A stretch of DNA of 56,944 bases from contig JBILHQ010000010.1 of NCBI GenBank assembly GCA_044350415.1, forward strand, positions 1 through 56,944. Direction: 5' to 3'. Below the pieces are notes generated by a model. The model was not told the origin of the DNA. It made no database searches and saw only the letters and a program-made list of their open reading frames with translations. Shown one piece after another: positions 44,562 to 51,942 of the stretch. Both the position numbers and the translations under genes were made by a program. Source of the stretch: M3007 sp044350415 (lineage in GTDB: Bacteria > Bacteroidota > Bacteroidia > Chitinophagales > Saprospiraceae). Numbering within the stretch: the first letter of the stretch is position 1; every line of letters starts with the position of its first letter.

Positions 44562-44790
44562 AATGGGAAGCCGCTGATTTGGTAAGGCACTTACTGGCAG
44601 GACTTGGCGAGCCGTGTGGACAGATTATCAGGCTGCAACATATTGATGGGATGAGTGACGAAGAAGTTGTCCATCAAAGGCTTCCCAAATATTCGACACC
44701 TGATCCCCTCAAAATGAAACGATGCGATGGTATGAAAAAATTAACACAAATAGCTCAACAATGGAAGATTTCAAACAATATGCAGATCCC
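44562..44790 (+). pseudogene. Remnant of an ECF sigma factor C-terminal region
   Basis: A frame without a start (TAA at 44555-44557) reads KKWEADLVRHLLAGLGEPCG then QIIRLQHIDGMSDEEVVHQR, KYSTPDPLKMKRCDGMKKLT. This resembles region 4 of Bacteroidota ECF sigma factors (LGEPCRQILRLYYFEGLSxxEIA). A second frame immediately upstream (ATG 44451) carries unrelated sequence. It overlaps the start of the intact 44761 gene, which suggests that gene once paired with this sigma factor. Confidence 0.6.
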
Positions 44791-45444
44791 GGCGCCGATG
44801 ATGCCGAACGGGATGCGCTCAAGGAGATTCGGCGGGGTTTTGAACAAATTCAATTGGAAAAAAAAGTAGCAGCGGCAGGGGCTGTACTGCAGGGATGGCA
44901 ACGAAGGCGGAGGATGAAAAATTGGATTGCTCTTATTGCCGGCTTGCTGGTGGCAGGGGCTTTTGTGTTTTGGCTATTGGGCAGAAAAGAAAATAAGCTA
45001 TCAGTACCGCCGCCAGTGGAAGAGCAGAAAGTTCAAAGTTCTTTGCCTCCTGTAGCCGAACGGCCATTAACCCTCAAAGAAAAAGCAGAAAAACCATTGG
45101 TGCGTGGAGTGAGCCCCGATTTAGACCCCGCTTCAGCACGTCTGCTGGAAGATTTACTGGGTGAAACAGTCAACAATCCGGGTGCATTCCTGACTAATTA
45201 CGACTGGGGAAAATGTATCCAATTGCTGCGGACAGGAAAACCCAACGAGGCGAAAATCCTGATTTTTCAATTGGAAAAACGGGGCGGCACCTCTGCTCAG
45301 GAGGCTACCTGGTTGTGGGGTTTAACACTTTTGGCAGCAGGTAAAACAGATAAGGCAAAAGCGATTTTTGAGGACATCAGCCAGTCGGAAGCACACCCGC
45401 GACGGACAGCTGCGAAAAAGGCGTTGGTGGGTATGGATAAGTAG
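44761..45444 (+). CDS. Single-pass membrane protein with TPR-like tail (possible sigma-factor partner)
   Basis: 227 aa. A charged N-terminus (EDFKQYADPGADDAERDALK, KEIRRGFEQIQLEKK) precedes one membrane helix (NWIALIAGLLVAGAFVFWLL, 54-73), a Pro/Glu linker (QKVQSSLPPVAERPLTLKEK) and a C-terminal domain ending in a TPR-like hairpin (WLWGLTLLAAGKTDKAKAIF, EDISQSEAHPRRTAAKKALV). No named domain is certain. The order sigma-fragment then this gene, plus topology, resembles anti-sigma or sigma-linked membrane proteins; this is inference. A tail fragment lies at 43578-43700. The ATG at 44761 begins the charged N-terminus. Confidence 0.75.
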   Translation: MEDFKQYADPGADDAERDALKEIRRGFEQIQLEKKVAAAGAVLQGWQRRRRMKNWIALIAGLLVAGAFVFWLLGRKENKLSVPPPVEEQKVQSSLPPVAERPLTLKEKAEKPLVRGVSPDLDPASARLLEDLLGETVNNPGAFLTNYDWGKCIQLLRTGKPNEAKILIFQLEKRGGTSAQEATWLWGLTLLAAGKTDKAKAIFEDISQSEAHPRRTAAKKALVGMDK

Positions 45445-45613
45445 CACTGCGCATCGTGGGGGGCACCTTAGGGTGGGTTTATCAAATCCTGCTTATTCCG
45501 CGACTTATTGCAGTGGGAGTGGTCCGGCCTCCAACCTAAATCATTCCCGCCAGTGATCTGGATTATTGGCTATCACTGACGCAAATATGAAATTTGATAA
45601 AAATTTATATCTT

Positions 45614-46246
45614 ATGAAAAACGCAGGACGTATAAAACAACAGGCTGCGATGTGGGGGGTAATATTATTGACCTGCACATCACTTGCCGCCCAGAAAAAC
45701 GCTGCAACCGGCGTACCAGAGCGCCGGCTGCCGCTTATCATTTCCGTATTTAACGTGGCCACCTTGCTACCGGGTGCAAGTGGTAATTTTTCGCCCATCC
45801 ATCCCGGTCTGAGTGCCGGCACAGCATTCCGGTACAACCACAGCACCAAAAATCAATGGTTCCAGACGGCCAAGCTGGCGGTATCTTATCACCAGTATGT
45901 TCAAACGAGCGTGCAACTGTTTTCCGAAGTGGGGTATCGCCGCGATATCTGGCGGGGCTTTGGTGCGGAGATGCGGATTGGCGCTGGTTACCTGCATTCC
46001 TTTCCGGGTGTCGAAGTTTTTAAGTTCAAGAACGGTGTTTATGAGAAAAAGCCTCGAACAGGGCGGCCGCAGTTGATGGTGACGAGCGCAGTGGGAATCA
46101 GTTATATGGTACAGTCTGGTAAGTTCCCGCCGCGATTTTTTGTCGATTACCAATTCTATTTACAAATGCCATTTATCAATCAGTATGTTCCGCTGGTTCC
46201 TAATACAGTCGTACATGCAGGTGTGGCTCTTCCATTAGCGATGTAG
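45614..46246 (+). CDS. Outer-membrane beta-barrel-like secreted protein
   Basis: About 210 aa. Signal peptide (AAMWGVILLTCTSLAAQ) then PLIISVFNVATLLPGASGNF, HPGLSAGTAFRYNHSTKN, LAVSYHQYVQTSVQLFSEVG, MRIGAGYLHSFPGVEVFKF, VTSAVGISYMVQ and FVDYQFYLQMPFINQYVPL. Alternating strands with aromatic and glycine residues, ending near APLPLAM-type sequence, suggest an outer-membrane barrel of the kind found beside the serine hydrolases. Function unknown. The ATG at 45614 begins the signal peptide; 55 bp before the first hydrolase gene, likely co-transcribed. Confidence 0.7.
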   Translation: MKNAGRIKQQAAMWGVILLTCTSLAAQKNAATGVPERRLPLIISVFNVATLLPGASGNFSPIHPGLSAGTAFRYNHSTKNQWFQTAKLAVSYHQYVQTSVQLFSEVGYRRDIWRGFGAEMRIGAGYLHSFPGVEVFKFKNGVYEKKPRTGRPQLMVTSAVGISYMVQSGKFPPRFFVDYQFYLQMPFINQYVPLVPNTVVHAGVALPLAM

Positions 46247-46300
46247 CAGCCGGACAGCCTCCTGTCACAATATATCTATCATTCAAAAAATAAAATTGCC

Positions 46301-47479
46301 ATGAACAACAAGATTATTTTCATCCTGTTTTTCGCACTGTTCTGGATACCTTTTTCCTGTAAAAAAGTGGATGTTGGCCATAGCGGCAATTGTACCTATA
46401 TACCAACTCCCAATCACCCGAAAGCCGCTGTTTATCAGGCTGTTCTGGACGAATATACCGACAAAGGTCTTCCGGGTATTGCTGCACTGGTGCGCGACGC
46501 TTCAGGTACCTGGACTGGCGCAGCAGGCAAAGCCGACATTTCCGAAAATATCGATATGAAACCCTGTACGGTATCAAAAGCGTGCAGTATTACCAAAACT
46601 TTTATCGGGGCGCTCACCTTGCAGTTGGTGGAAGAAGGAAAGTTCGCGCTCGATGATCCAATTTCCAAATGGCTACCCGCGAAAATAATTGATAAGGTGA
46701 AAAATGCCCGGGAAAGCACCGTCAGGATGTTGATGAACCACACGACTGGTATCGCAGATGTCATTAACGATAACAATTTTTACTTAGCAGTGCTGAATAA
46801 TCCCACCCGCAAGTGGACGCCCGAGGAGCTTATACCTTACGTTTATGGGGATGCGCCGGAATTCTCTCCAGCTGGTTCGGATGCCACTTATTCCAATACC
46901 AATTTTCTGCTGCTGGTCATGATTATCGAAAAAGCAACCGGACAACCGCACGATAAATTGCTGCGGGAAAAGGTGATTGTGCCGCTCGGGCTCGACAATA
47001 CCAGTTATTACTGGCACGATGCGCTCCCATTATACACCGCACAGGGTTATTTTGACCTGTACAACAACGGCACTATCCTGAATATGACCAATTACAACAC
47101 GGGCAGCGGCAATGGCTATGGCGGATTGTATTCCAATGTATATGATTTACAGATTTTTATCGAGGCATTAGTTCGGGAGAAAAAGATGCTCTCAGCACCT
47201 ATGCTCGCACAGATGCTCACTTTTACTAAAGAGGTGACCGATAGTGACCGGGAAAATGGTCTGGCGATATTCCGTGATTTCCTCGAACTCGGCCCCGACG
47301 AATATGCCTACGGTCATCGTGGCCGAGACCTTGGCTACACAGCTGATATGTATTGGTTCCCGGAGAAAGACCGCACGATGGTTTATTTTGTCAACTATGG
47401 CACTGATGCCTCGAGTGATTTGAAGGAAGTGTTTAAGGCATTCCGCACGGCGATGGCTAAAACGGTGGTGGCTGATTAA
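46301..47479 (+). CDS. Serine hydrolase, beta-lactamase/PBP4*-type lipoprotein
   Basis: 392 aa. Lipoprotein signal (KIIFILFFALFWIPFSC, Cys20). Catalytic residues of class C-like hydrolases are present: SITK at 96-99 (Ser96, Lys99), Tyr197 in YSN, and a HRG motif near 339 in place of KTG. PGIAALVRDASGTWTGAAGK and TVRMLMNHTTGIADV are family blocks. The fold acts on D-amino esters, peptides or lactams; true beta-lactamase activity is not shown. It is followed 43 bp later by a second, closely related copy, and preceded by the barrel-like gene. Probably an envelope enzyme. Confidence 0.93.
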   Translation: MNNKIIFILFFALFWIPFSCKKVDVGHSGNCTYIPTPNHPKAAVYQAVLDEYTDKGLPGIAALVRDASGTWTGAAGKADISENIDMKPCTVSKACSITKTFIGALTLQLVEEGKFALDDPISKWLPAKIIDKVKNARESTVRMLMNHTTGIADVINDNNFYLAVLNNPTRKWTPEELIPYVYGDAPEFSPAGSDATYSNTNFLLLVMIIEKATGQPHDKLLREKVIVPLGLDNTSYYWHDALPLYTAQGYFDLYNNGTILNMTNYNTGSGNGYGGLYSNVYDLQIFIEALVREKKMLSAPMLAQMLTFTKEVTDSDRENGLAIFRDFLELGPDEYAYGHRGRDLGYTADMYWFPEKDRTMVYFVNYGTDASSDLKEVFKAFRTAMAKTVVAD

Positions 47480-47521
47480 GGAAGCGGGCAATCCCCCAAA
47501 ATCTTTGTAAAAACCTCAATA

Positions 47522-48700
47522 ATGAAAAATATTTTTGTACTGCCTGTCATTGTAGCTGCTTTGCTGGCTCCCTTTTCCTGTACCAAAGTCGATGTTGATC
47601 ACACTAGTGATTGTATCAGCTTACCTAGACCCAATCACCCTAAAAGTGCTGTTTATCAGGCAGTTTTGGATAAATATATCAACAAAGGTATGCCGGGCAT
47701 CTCTGCATTGGTGCGTGATTCTTCAGGTGTATGGGTGGGAGGAGCCGGCCAATCAGACATATATAAAAATATAAATATGAAGCCGTGTACAGTGTCGAAA
47801 ATATGCAGTATTACCAAAACTTTTATCGGGGCGCTCACCTTGCAACTCGTGGAGGAAGGTAAACTTTCGCTTGATGATCCGCTTTCCAAATGGTTGCCTT
47901 CGGAGGTTATCGACAATGTGCGAAATTCCGGGGAAACCACCGTGCAAATGTTGATGAACCAGACTTCCGGTATCGCGGAGGTAAGTGAAGACAATAATTT
48001 CTATCTTGCGGTACTCAATAACCCAACCCGGCATTGGGAGGCCAGTGATCTGGTTCAATATGTGTATGGCGATCAGCCCGAGTTCACTACTCCCGGCTCG
48101 GAGGCCACTTATACCAACACGAATTTTTTATTGCTGTTGATGGTTATTGAGAATGCCACCGGACAGCGGCACGAAGTATTACTTCAGGAAAAAATACTCG
48201 GACCTCTGGGGCTTCAGAATACTGTTTTTTTCGAGCAGTCTTCACTACCGTCCAACACTGCACAAGGGTATTTTGACCTGTATAACGATGGTACGATTCT
48301 GAATCTGACCAATTTTAACACTGGCCAGGGAGAGGGGATTGGCGCCCTGTATTCCAATGTCTTTGACCTCCAGATTTTTATTGAGGCACTGGTGCGGGAG
48401 AAACGGTTGCTTTCTCCTGCTATGCTCGCTCAAATGCTCACGTTTACAGAAGAGGTGGAAGGTGGCAACAGGGAAAACGGCCTGTCTATATTCCGGGATT
48501 TTCTCGACCTGGGGCCCGATGAGTATGCGTACGGTCATCGCGGTCGGGACCTCTGCTACTCGGCCGATATGTTTTGGTTCCCGGAAAAAGACCGCACGAT
48601 GGTGTATTTTGTCAACTATGGTACTGATGCGAAAAGTGATTTGAGGGCCGTATTTAATGCGTTTCGCACGGAAATGGCTAAAACGGTGGTGGCTGATTGA
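47522..48700 (+). CDS. Serine hydrolase, second copy
   Basis: 392 aa, same length and layout as the first copy: lipobox (VAALLAPFSC), Cys20, SITK at 96-99, Tyr197 (YTN), HRG near 339. By eye the two proteins are about 75% identical along their whole length, including the ends, so this is a recent tandem duplication. Differences cluster in loops (e.g. QHLGLQNTVFFEQSSLPSNT versus GLDNTSYYWHDALPLYT). One copy may have shifted specificity; no evidence tells which. Continues in the same orientation toward the transporter gene. Confidence 0.93.
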   Translation: MKNIFVLPVIVAALLAPFSCTKVDVDHTSDCISLPRPNHPKSAVYQAVLDKYINKGMPGISALVRDSSGVWVGGAGQSDIYKNINMKPCTVSKICSITKTFIGALTLQLVEEGKLSLDDPLSKWLPSEVIDNVRNSGETTVQMLMNQTSGIAEVSEDNNFYLAVLNNPTRHWEASDLVQYVYGDQPEFTTPGSEATYTNTNFLLLLMVIENATGQRHEVLLQEKILGPLGLQNTVFFEQSSLPSNTAQGYFDLYNDGTILNLTNFNTGQGEGIGALYSNVFDLQIFIEALVREKRLLSPAMLAQMLTFTEEVEGGNRENGLSIFRDFLDLGPDEYAYGHRGRDLCYSADMFWFPEKDRTMVYFVNYGTDAKSDLRAVFNAFRTEMAKTVVAD

Positions 48701-48753
48701 AATCAAGTAAATACCTGAAATAGTCCCAGTTCCGGTCTACTCTACGCTACGTC

Positions 48754-48789
48754 GGTGTTCGGTGTTCGATATTCGGTGTTCGATATTCT
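48754..48789. repeat. Short tandem repeat CGGTGTTCGATATT
   Basis: Two and a half copies of a 14-base unit beside an imperfect CGGTGTT copy, in the spacer before the transporter gene. It makes upstream in-frame ATGs of that gene unreliable. Confidence 0.6.
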
Positions 48790-48839
48790 TTTTTTCCTTA
48801 CCTTGGCCTTCCCGCAAAATACCGCCAACCTTCAAATTT

Positions 48840-50102
48840 GTGACTAAAAGGAAAATTAAACCGAACGCTTTTATCCGTTTTTGGAGCAAACTCGGCCCGG
48901 GGTTGATCACCGGAGCAAGTGACGACGACCCATCGGGTATTGCCACCTACTCTCAGGCAGGTGCCATGTATGGGCTGGCGACCTTGTGGACGGCATTGGT
49001 ATCGTATCCGCTGATGGTGGCGGTGCAGGAAATGTGCGCCCGTATCGGTATTGTGACGCGGAGTGGATTGACGGGTGTATTAAAACAACATTACCCCAAG
49101 CCGGTGTTGTATGGGATGATCTTGTTCAGCGTGCCGGCTATCATCATCAATATCGGTGCGGATATTCAGGCCATGGGTGCAGTGACCAATATGCTTTTTC
49201 CACAGGTTGGACCACATTGGGCGAGTGTTTTTTTTACTATTTTGCTGCTGGTAAGTATTATCTTCTTATCTTATAAACGCTTTGCTGCGATTCTCAAATA
49301 CCTGTGTTTGTCGCTATTGTTGTACCTCGTTGTGCCTTTTATGGTGACCCTCGACTATCGACAGGTGTTTTTCCACACCTTTATTCCGACGTTTCACTGG
49401 GAGAAGAATTACCTCGCGGTGTTGGTGGGCATACTGGGTACCACCATTTCCCCCTATTTGTTTTTCTGGCAAACCAGCATGGAAGTAGAGGAAGTGGGTC
49501 AACGCCACAATACTATTGTGGTGGATAAGAAACTGATTAGCAATATGCACCAGGATGTGAATTTTGGGATGTTCCTGACTTGTCTGGTTTTCTTTTTTAT
49601 CATCCTGACTACAGGGACTGTATTATTCAATGAAGGTATTCACGACATTAATACGGTGCAGGAAGCAGCCGAGGCACTGCGCCCCCTGGCAGGCGACAAA
49701 GCTTACTGGCTTTTTGCCCTTGGTGTCATTGGTACAGGCATGCTGGCTATTCCGGTGCTGGCGGGGGCAGTGTCGTACATTTTTGCGGAAACGTTCGGGT
49801 GGAAAGAAGGCCTGAATAAAAAATACTACGAAGCCAAAGGTTTTTATGCAGTAATTGCAGCAGCGCTGCTCCTCGGTTTGGCATTCGATTATGCCAGTAT
49901 CAGTCCTATTGATGCATTGTTGCTGGCGGCTGTTTTATACGGGGTTACTGCGCCTTTTTTGATCGCCATCGTATTGCATATTTCCAACAATCCCACTATT
50001 ATGGGCTCCTTTGTGAATGGACGTTGGTCCAATTTCTTTGGTGGTGCAGCGTGTTTGATCATGACAGTGGCAGCGGGGATTTTGCTTTGGTTTTTTATGT
50101 AG
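48840..50102 (+). CDS. NRAMP-family divalent metal transporter
   Basis: About 420 aa, 11 or so membrane helices: LGPGLITGASDDDPSGIATY starts helix 1; helix 6 reads GILGTTISPYLFFWQTSMEV. The NRAMP fold is clear, but two signature positions differ from the Mn/Fe transporters: DPGN in helix 1 is DPSG (30-33), and the MPH of helix 6 is ISPY, so the usual Asn and Met ligands are not in place. Related atypical NRAMP branches carry Mg or have unknown substrates. The GTG at 48840 (VTKRKIKPNAF) is chosen because upstream ATG codons lie inside the tandem repeat. Convergent with the next gene, with one base between the stops. Confidence 0.88.
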   Translation: MTKRKIKPNAFIRFWSKLGPGLITGASDDDPSGIATYSQAGAMYGLATLWTALVSYPLMVAVQEMCARIGIVTRSGLTGVLKQHYPKPVLYGMILFSVPAIIINIGADIQAMGAVTNMLFPQVGPHWASVFFTILLLVSIIFLSYKRFAAILKYLCLSLLLYLVVPFMVTLDYRQVFFHTFIPTFHWEKNYLAVLVGILGTTISPYLFFWQTSMEVEEVGQRHNTIVVDKKLISNMHQDVNFGMFLTCLVFFFIILTTGTVLFNEGIHDINTVQEAAEALRPLAGDKAYWLFALGVIGTGMLAIPVLAGAVSYIFAETFGWKEGLNKKYYEAKGFYAVIAAALLLGLAFDYASISPIDALLLAAVLYGVTAPFLIAIVLHISNNPTIMGSFVNGRWSNFFGGAACLIMTVAAGILLWFFM

Positions 50103-50103
50103 T

Positions 50104-50871
50104 CTATCGCACCCACAATTTTCGGACGACAATAACCACCAGTCCAAAAACACTGTACCACGCAAAAAACGGCAGTATCATCTCCGGGTACCCTGCGCAA
50201 AGCAATACGCAAATAATGAGCAATTGAAATCCCAGTCCCAGAAACGACAACAGGCTCATGAACCATTTGGGAAAGTCCTGTACAAAGCGGGCTTGCTGGT
50301 CTAACAACAGCACGAAGGAATCAAAAATGAGATACAGGCATAAAAAAGCACCGTGCAGGATATTCGCCGTCCGCTGACTTTCATAAGGATAGGCCACTGG
50401 TCTGCGGTACTCAATAATCCTGCTGGTCTCCTGCTGATTGAGTTGTCTTCTTACAATCACATAATAATAATTGTATACAGAGCATTGAAATTCAATGCCC
50501 AAAAAGGCCAGAAGAAAAGTCATTTTAGTTGTATTGCCTGTATACAATAACGTAATAAAAATAATCAGATTAATGATGAAATCAAACACGGAATCGAGGT
50601 ACCGACCGACCATAGAAGGGTGGTTGGTGATTCTGGCAATCTCGCCGTCTGCGCCGTCAAGTATGTTTTTGAGCATTAAAAAAATAGCTGCCCACACTAA
50701 TTGGCCTGTATAAATACAATAGGTGCACGCCAGTCCTGCAAAAAGAAACGATACAGTAACCTGCACTGCATTGACTTTGATATTGGAAAGGTGAAGCGCT
50801 AAAAAGGAAGCGATCGGGCGGCCGTAATCAGAAAAATCTATGAATTTGTCATCGCCGGAGAGTTTGGGCAT
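50104..50871 (-). CDS. CDP-alcohol phosphatidyltransferase
   Basis: 255 aa membrane enzyme that joins a CDP-activated lipid or alcohol to another alcohol, as in phospholipid synthesis. The signature D-x2-DG-x2-AR-x8-G-x3-D-x3-D is exact: Asp72, Asp75-Gly76, Ala79-Arg80, Gly89, Asp93, Asp97. About six membrane helices (FLALHLSNIKVNAVQVTVSF, LFDSFVLLLDQ). The acceptor is unknown; these enzymes include PgsA, Pss and phosphatidylinositol synthases. A 3' fragment of the gene is at 43236-43312. The gene ends one base from the transporter's stop and has a terminator upstream on the other side. Confidence 0.93.
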   Translation of the reverse strand: MPKLSGDDKFIDFSDYGRPIASFLALHLSNIKVNAVQVTVSFLFAGLACTYCIYTGQLVWAAIFLMLKNILDGADGEIARITNHPSMVGRYLDSVFDFIINLIIFITLLYTGNTTKMTFLLAFLGIEFQCSVYNYYYVIVRRQLNQQETSRIIEYRRPVAYPYESQRTANILHGAFLCLYLIFDSFVLLLDQQARFVQDFPKWFMSLLSFLGLGFQLLIICVLLCAGYPEMILPFFAWYSVFGLVVIVVRKLWVR

Positions 50872-50995
50872 TTATGCGTTGCTGCTTCGTCATCTTGAGA
50901 ACACGTCTGAAAATGAAGATTGGGCCGCAAAGGTAAGATTTGTCCCGTATTTTATGCGGATAAAGCAGGTGAACAAAATTTACCGGATGGAGAAT

Positions 50996-51044
50996 AAAAA
51001 AGCGGCTGTCACAGGAAAGATGATTCCTGCAACAGCCGCTTTTC
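50996..51044. terminator. Bidirectional hairpin between two minus-strand genes
   Basis: AAAAAGCGGCTGT pairs with ACAGCCGCTTTT around a 22-base loop; A- and T-tracts flank it on both sides. It lies upstream of the phosphatidyltransferase gene and 53 bp after the stop of the acidic-protein gene, so it terminates that gene on the minus strand. Confidence 0.8.
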
Positions 51045-51097
51045 TGTAATCGAATTGGGGAAGCACTATTAAGGAATGTGTTATTATTCACACGTTC

Positions 51098-51322
51098 CTA
51101 AGCCGCTTCCTCTTCCGTAGCGTCTGGCGCTTCTTCTTCGTTTTCTTCAGCTTCCGGCGTTACATCATCTTGGGTGTCATCAGGTTCATCGGTTGCTTCC
51201 TCTTCGGTGGCTTCTTCAGTTTCTTCTACAGTGACTTCGTCGCCGTCAAATGCAGATAAGAGGGTTTCTTCTACGTTGTTTTCAACGTTTTCGATGTCGG
51301 ATATTAACAGTTCGAGTGCCAT
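51098..51322 (-). CDS. Small acidic low-complexity protein
   Basis: 74 aa, extremely acidic: MALELLISDIENVENNVEET is followed by a Glu/Asp/Thr-rich run (EETEEATEEEATDEPDDTQD). No known domain. The ordered N-terminal 25 residues look helical. It has its own AT-rich leader and a terminator after it, so a real gene is plausible, but low complexity could make this a chance open frame. Could bind basic partners or metal; that is guesswork. Confidence 0.5.
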   Translation of the reverse strand: MALELLISDIENVENNVEETLLSAFDGDEVTVEETEEATEEEATDEPDDTQDDVTPEAEENEEEAPDATEEEAA

Positions 51323-51604
51323 AATAAGAGAAAAATTTAAAGGTGAAAATGTGATGTGAATTTATCCCTCAAGGTCAGGCAAGACAACCAGTTCGATGTT
51401 ATGTGTGAATTAAGTTGCGGTTAAATTACTGGTTGAAGTGGGAGCCCATGTCCGGGATTTTTCCTCCTGTAATTGATCGAAACCCGTAGACTTGTTGCGG
51501 TGGGAGGCCATCTTTGGCAAATGCACTATGGAAGAGTTCCTGTAAAGTGTATGCAGCGCCATTCGATGTGCGCCTGACGCGTTGTAACCAAACCCCAAAT
51601 AAGG

Positions 51605-51856
51605 AAGTCACCACCCCCCTAATCCCCTTCAAAAGGGGGAACTCGATCATGCGAACCAGGACACTTTGTGCTTATTATTGTTGATAAGGCTTACTTGTAA
51701 ACCTCTTCTTTTTCACCTCTTGGTTACTCAATAAAAAAGGTAAACGGAGATCTGAGTAAATCGGTCGTTCTTCAGAGGCCAGGGAGTCAGCTCCCCGATT
51801 TTGTCACACACTCCATTTGTTTTTAAAGTGACAAAGTAGAATTAAGTCAATGACAT
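51605..51856 (-). repeat. Half copy of the interspersed inverted-repeat element (left-arm type)
   Basis: Reverse-complemented, this matches 31499-31750 of the full element base for base at roughly 90%: AACAAATGGAGTGTGTGACA, AATCGGGGAGCTGACTCCC, GATTTACTCAGATCTCCG, AAGTAAGCCTTATCAA, then GTGTCCTGGTTC and CCCCCTTTTGAAGGGG. The right arm is absent. 51323-51604 otherwise shows no gene. Confidence 0.85.
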
Positions 51857-51881
51857 TCGGAGTAGGGATAGGCAATACAAA

Positions 51882-51919
51882 AAAATGGTCACTAACGCTT
51901 TCGCGTCAGTGACCATTTC
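51882..51919 (-). terminator. Rho-independent terminator of the giant T9SS protein gene
   Basis: AAATGGTCACTAACGC pairs with GCGTCAGTGACCATTT around a TTTC loop. On the minus strand the stem is followed by seven T residues. It lies 24 bp past the stop of the 51943 gene. Confidence 0.85.
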
Positions 51920-51942
51920 TATTATTATTATTATTGTATAAC

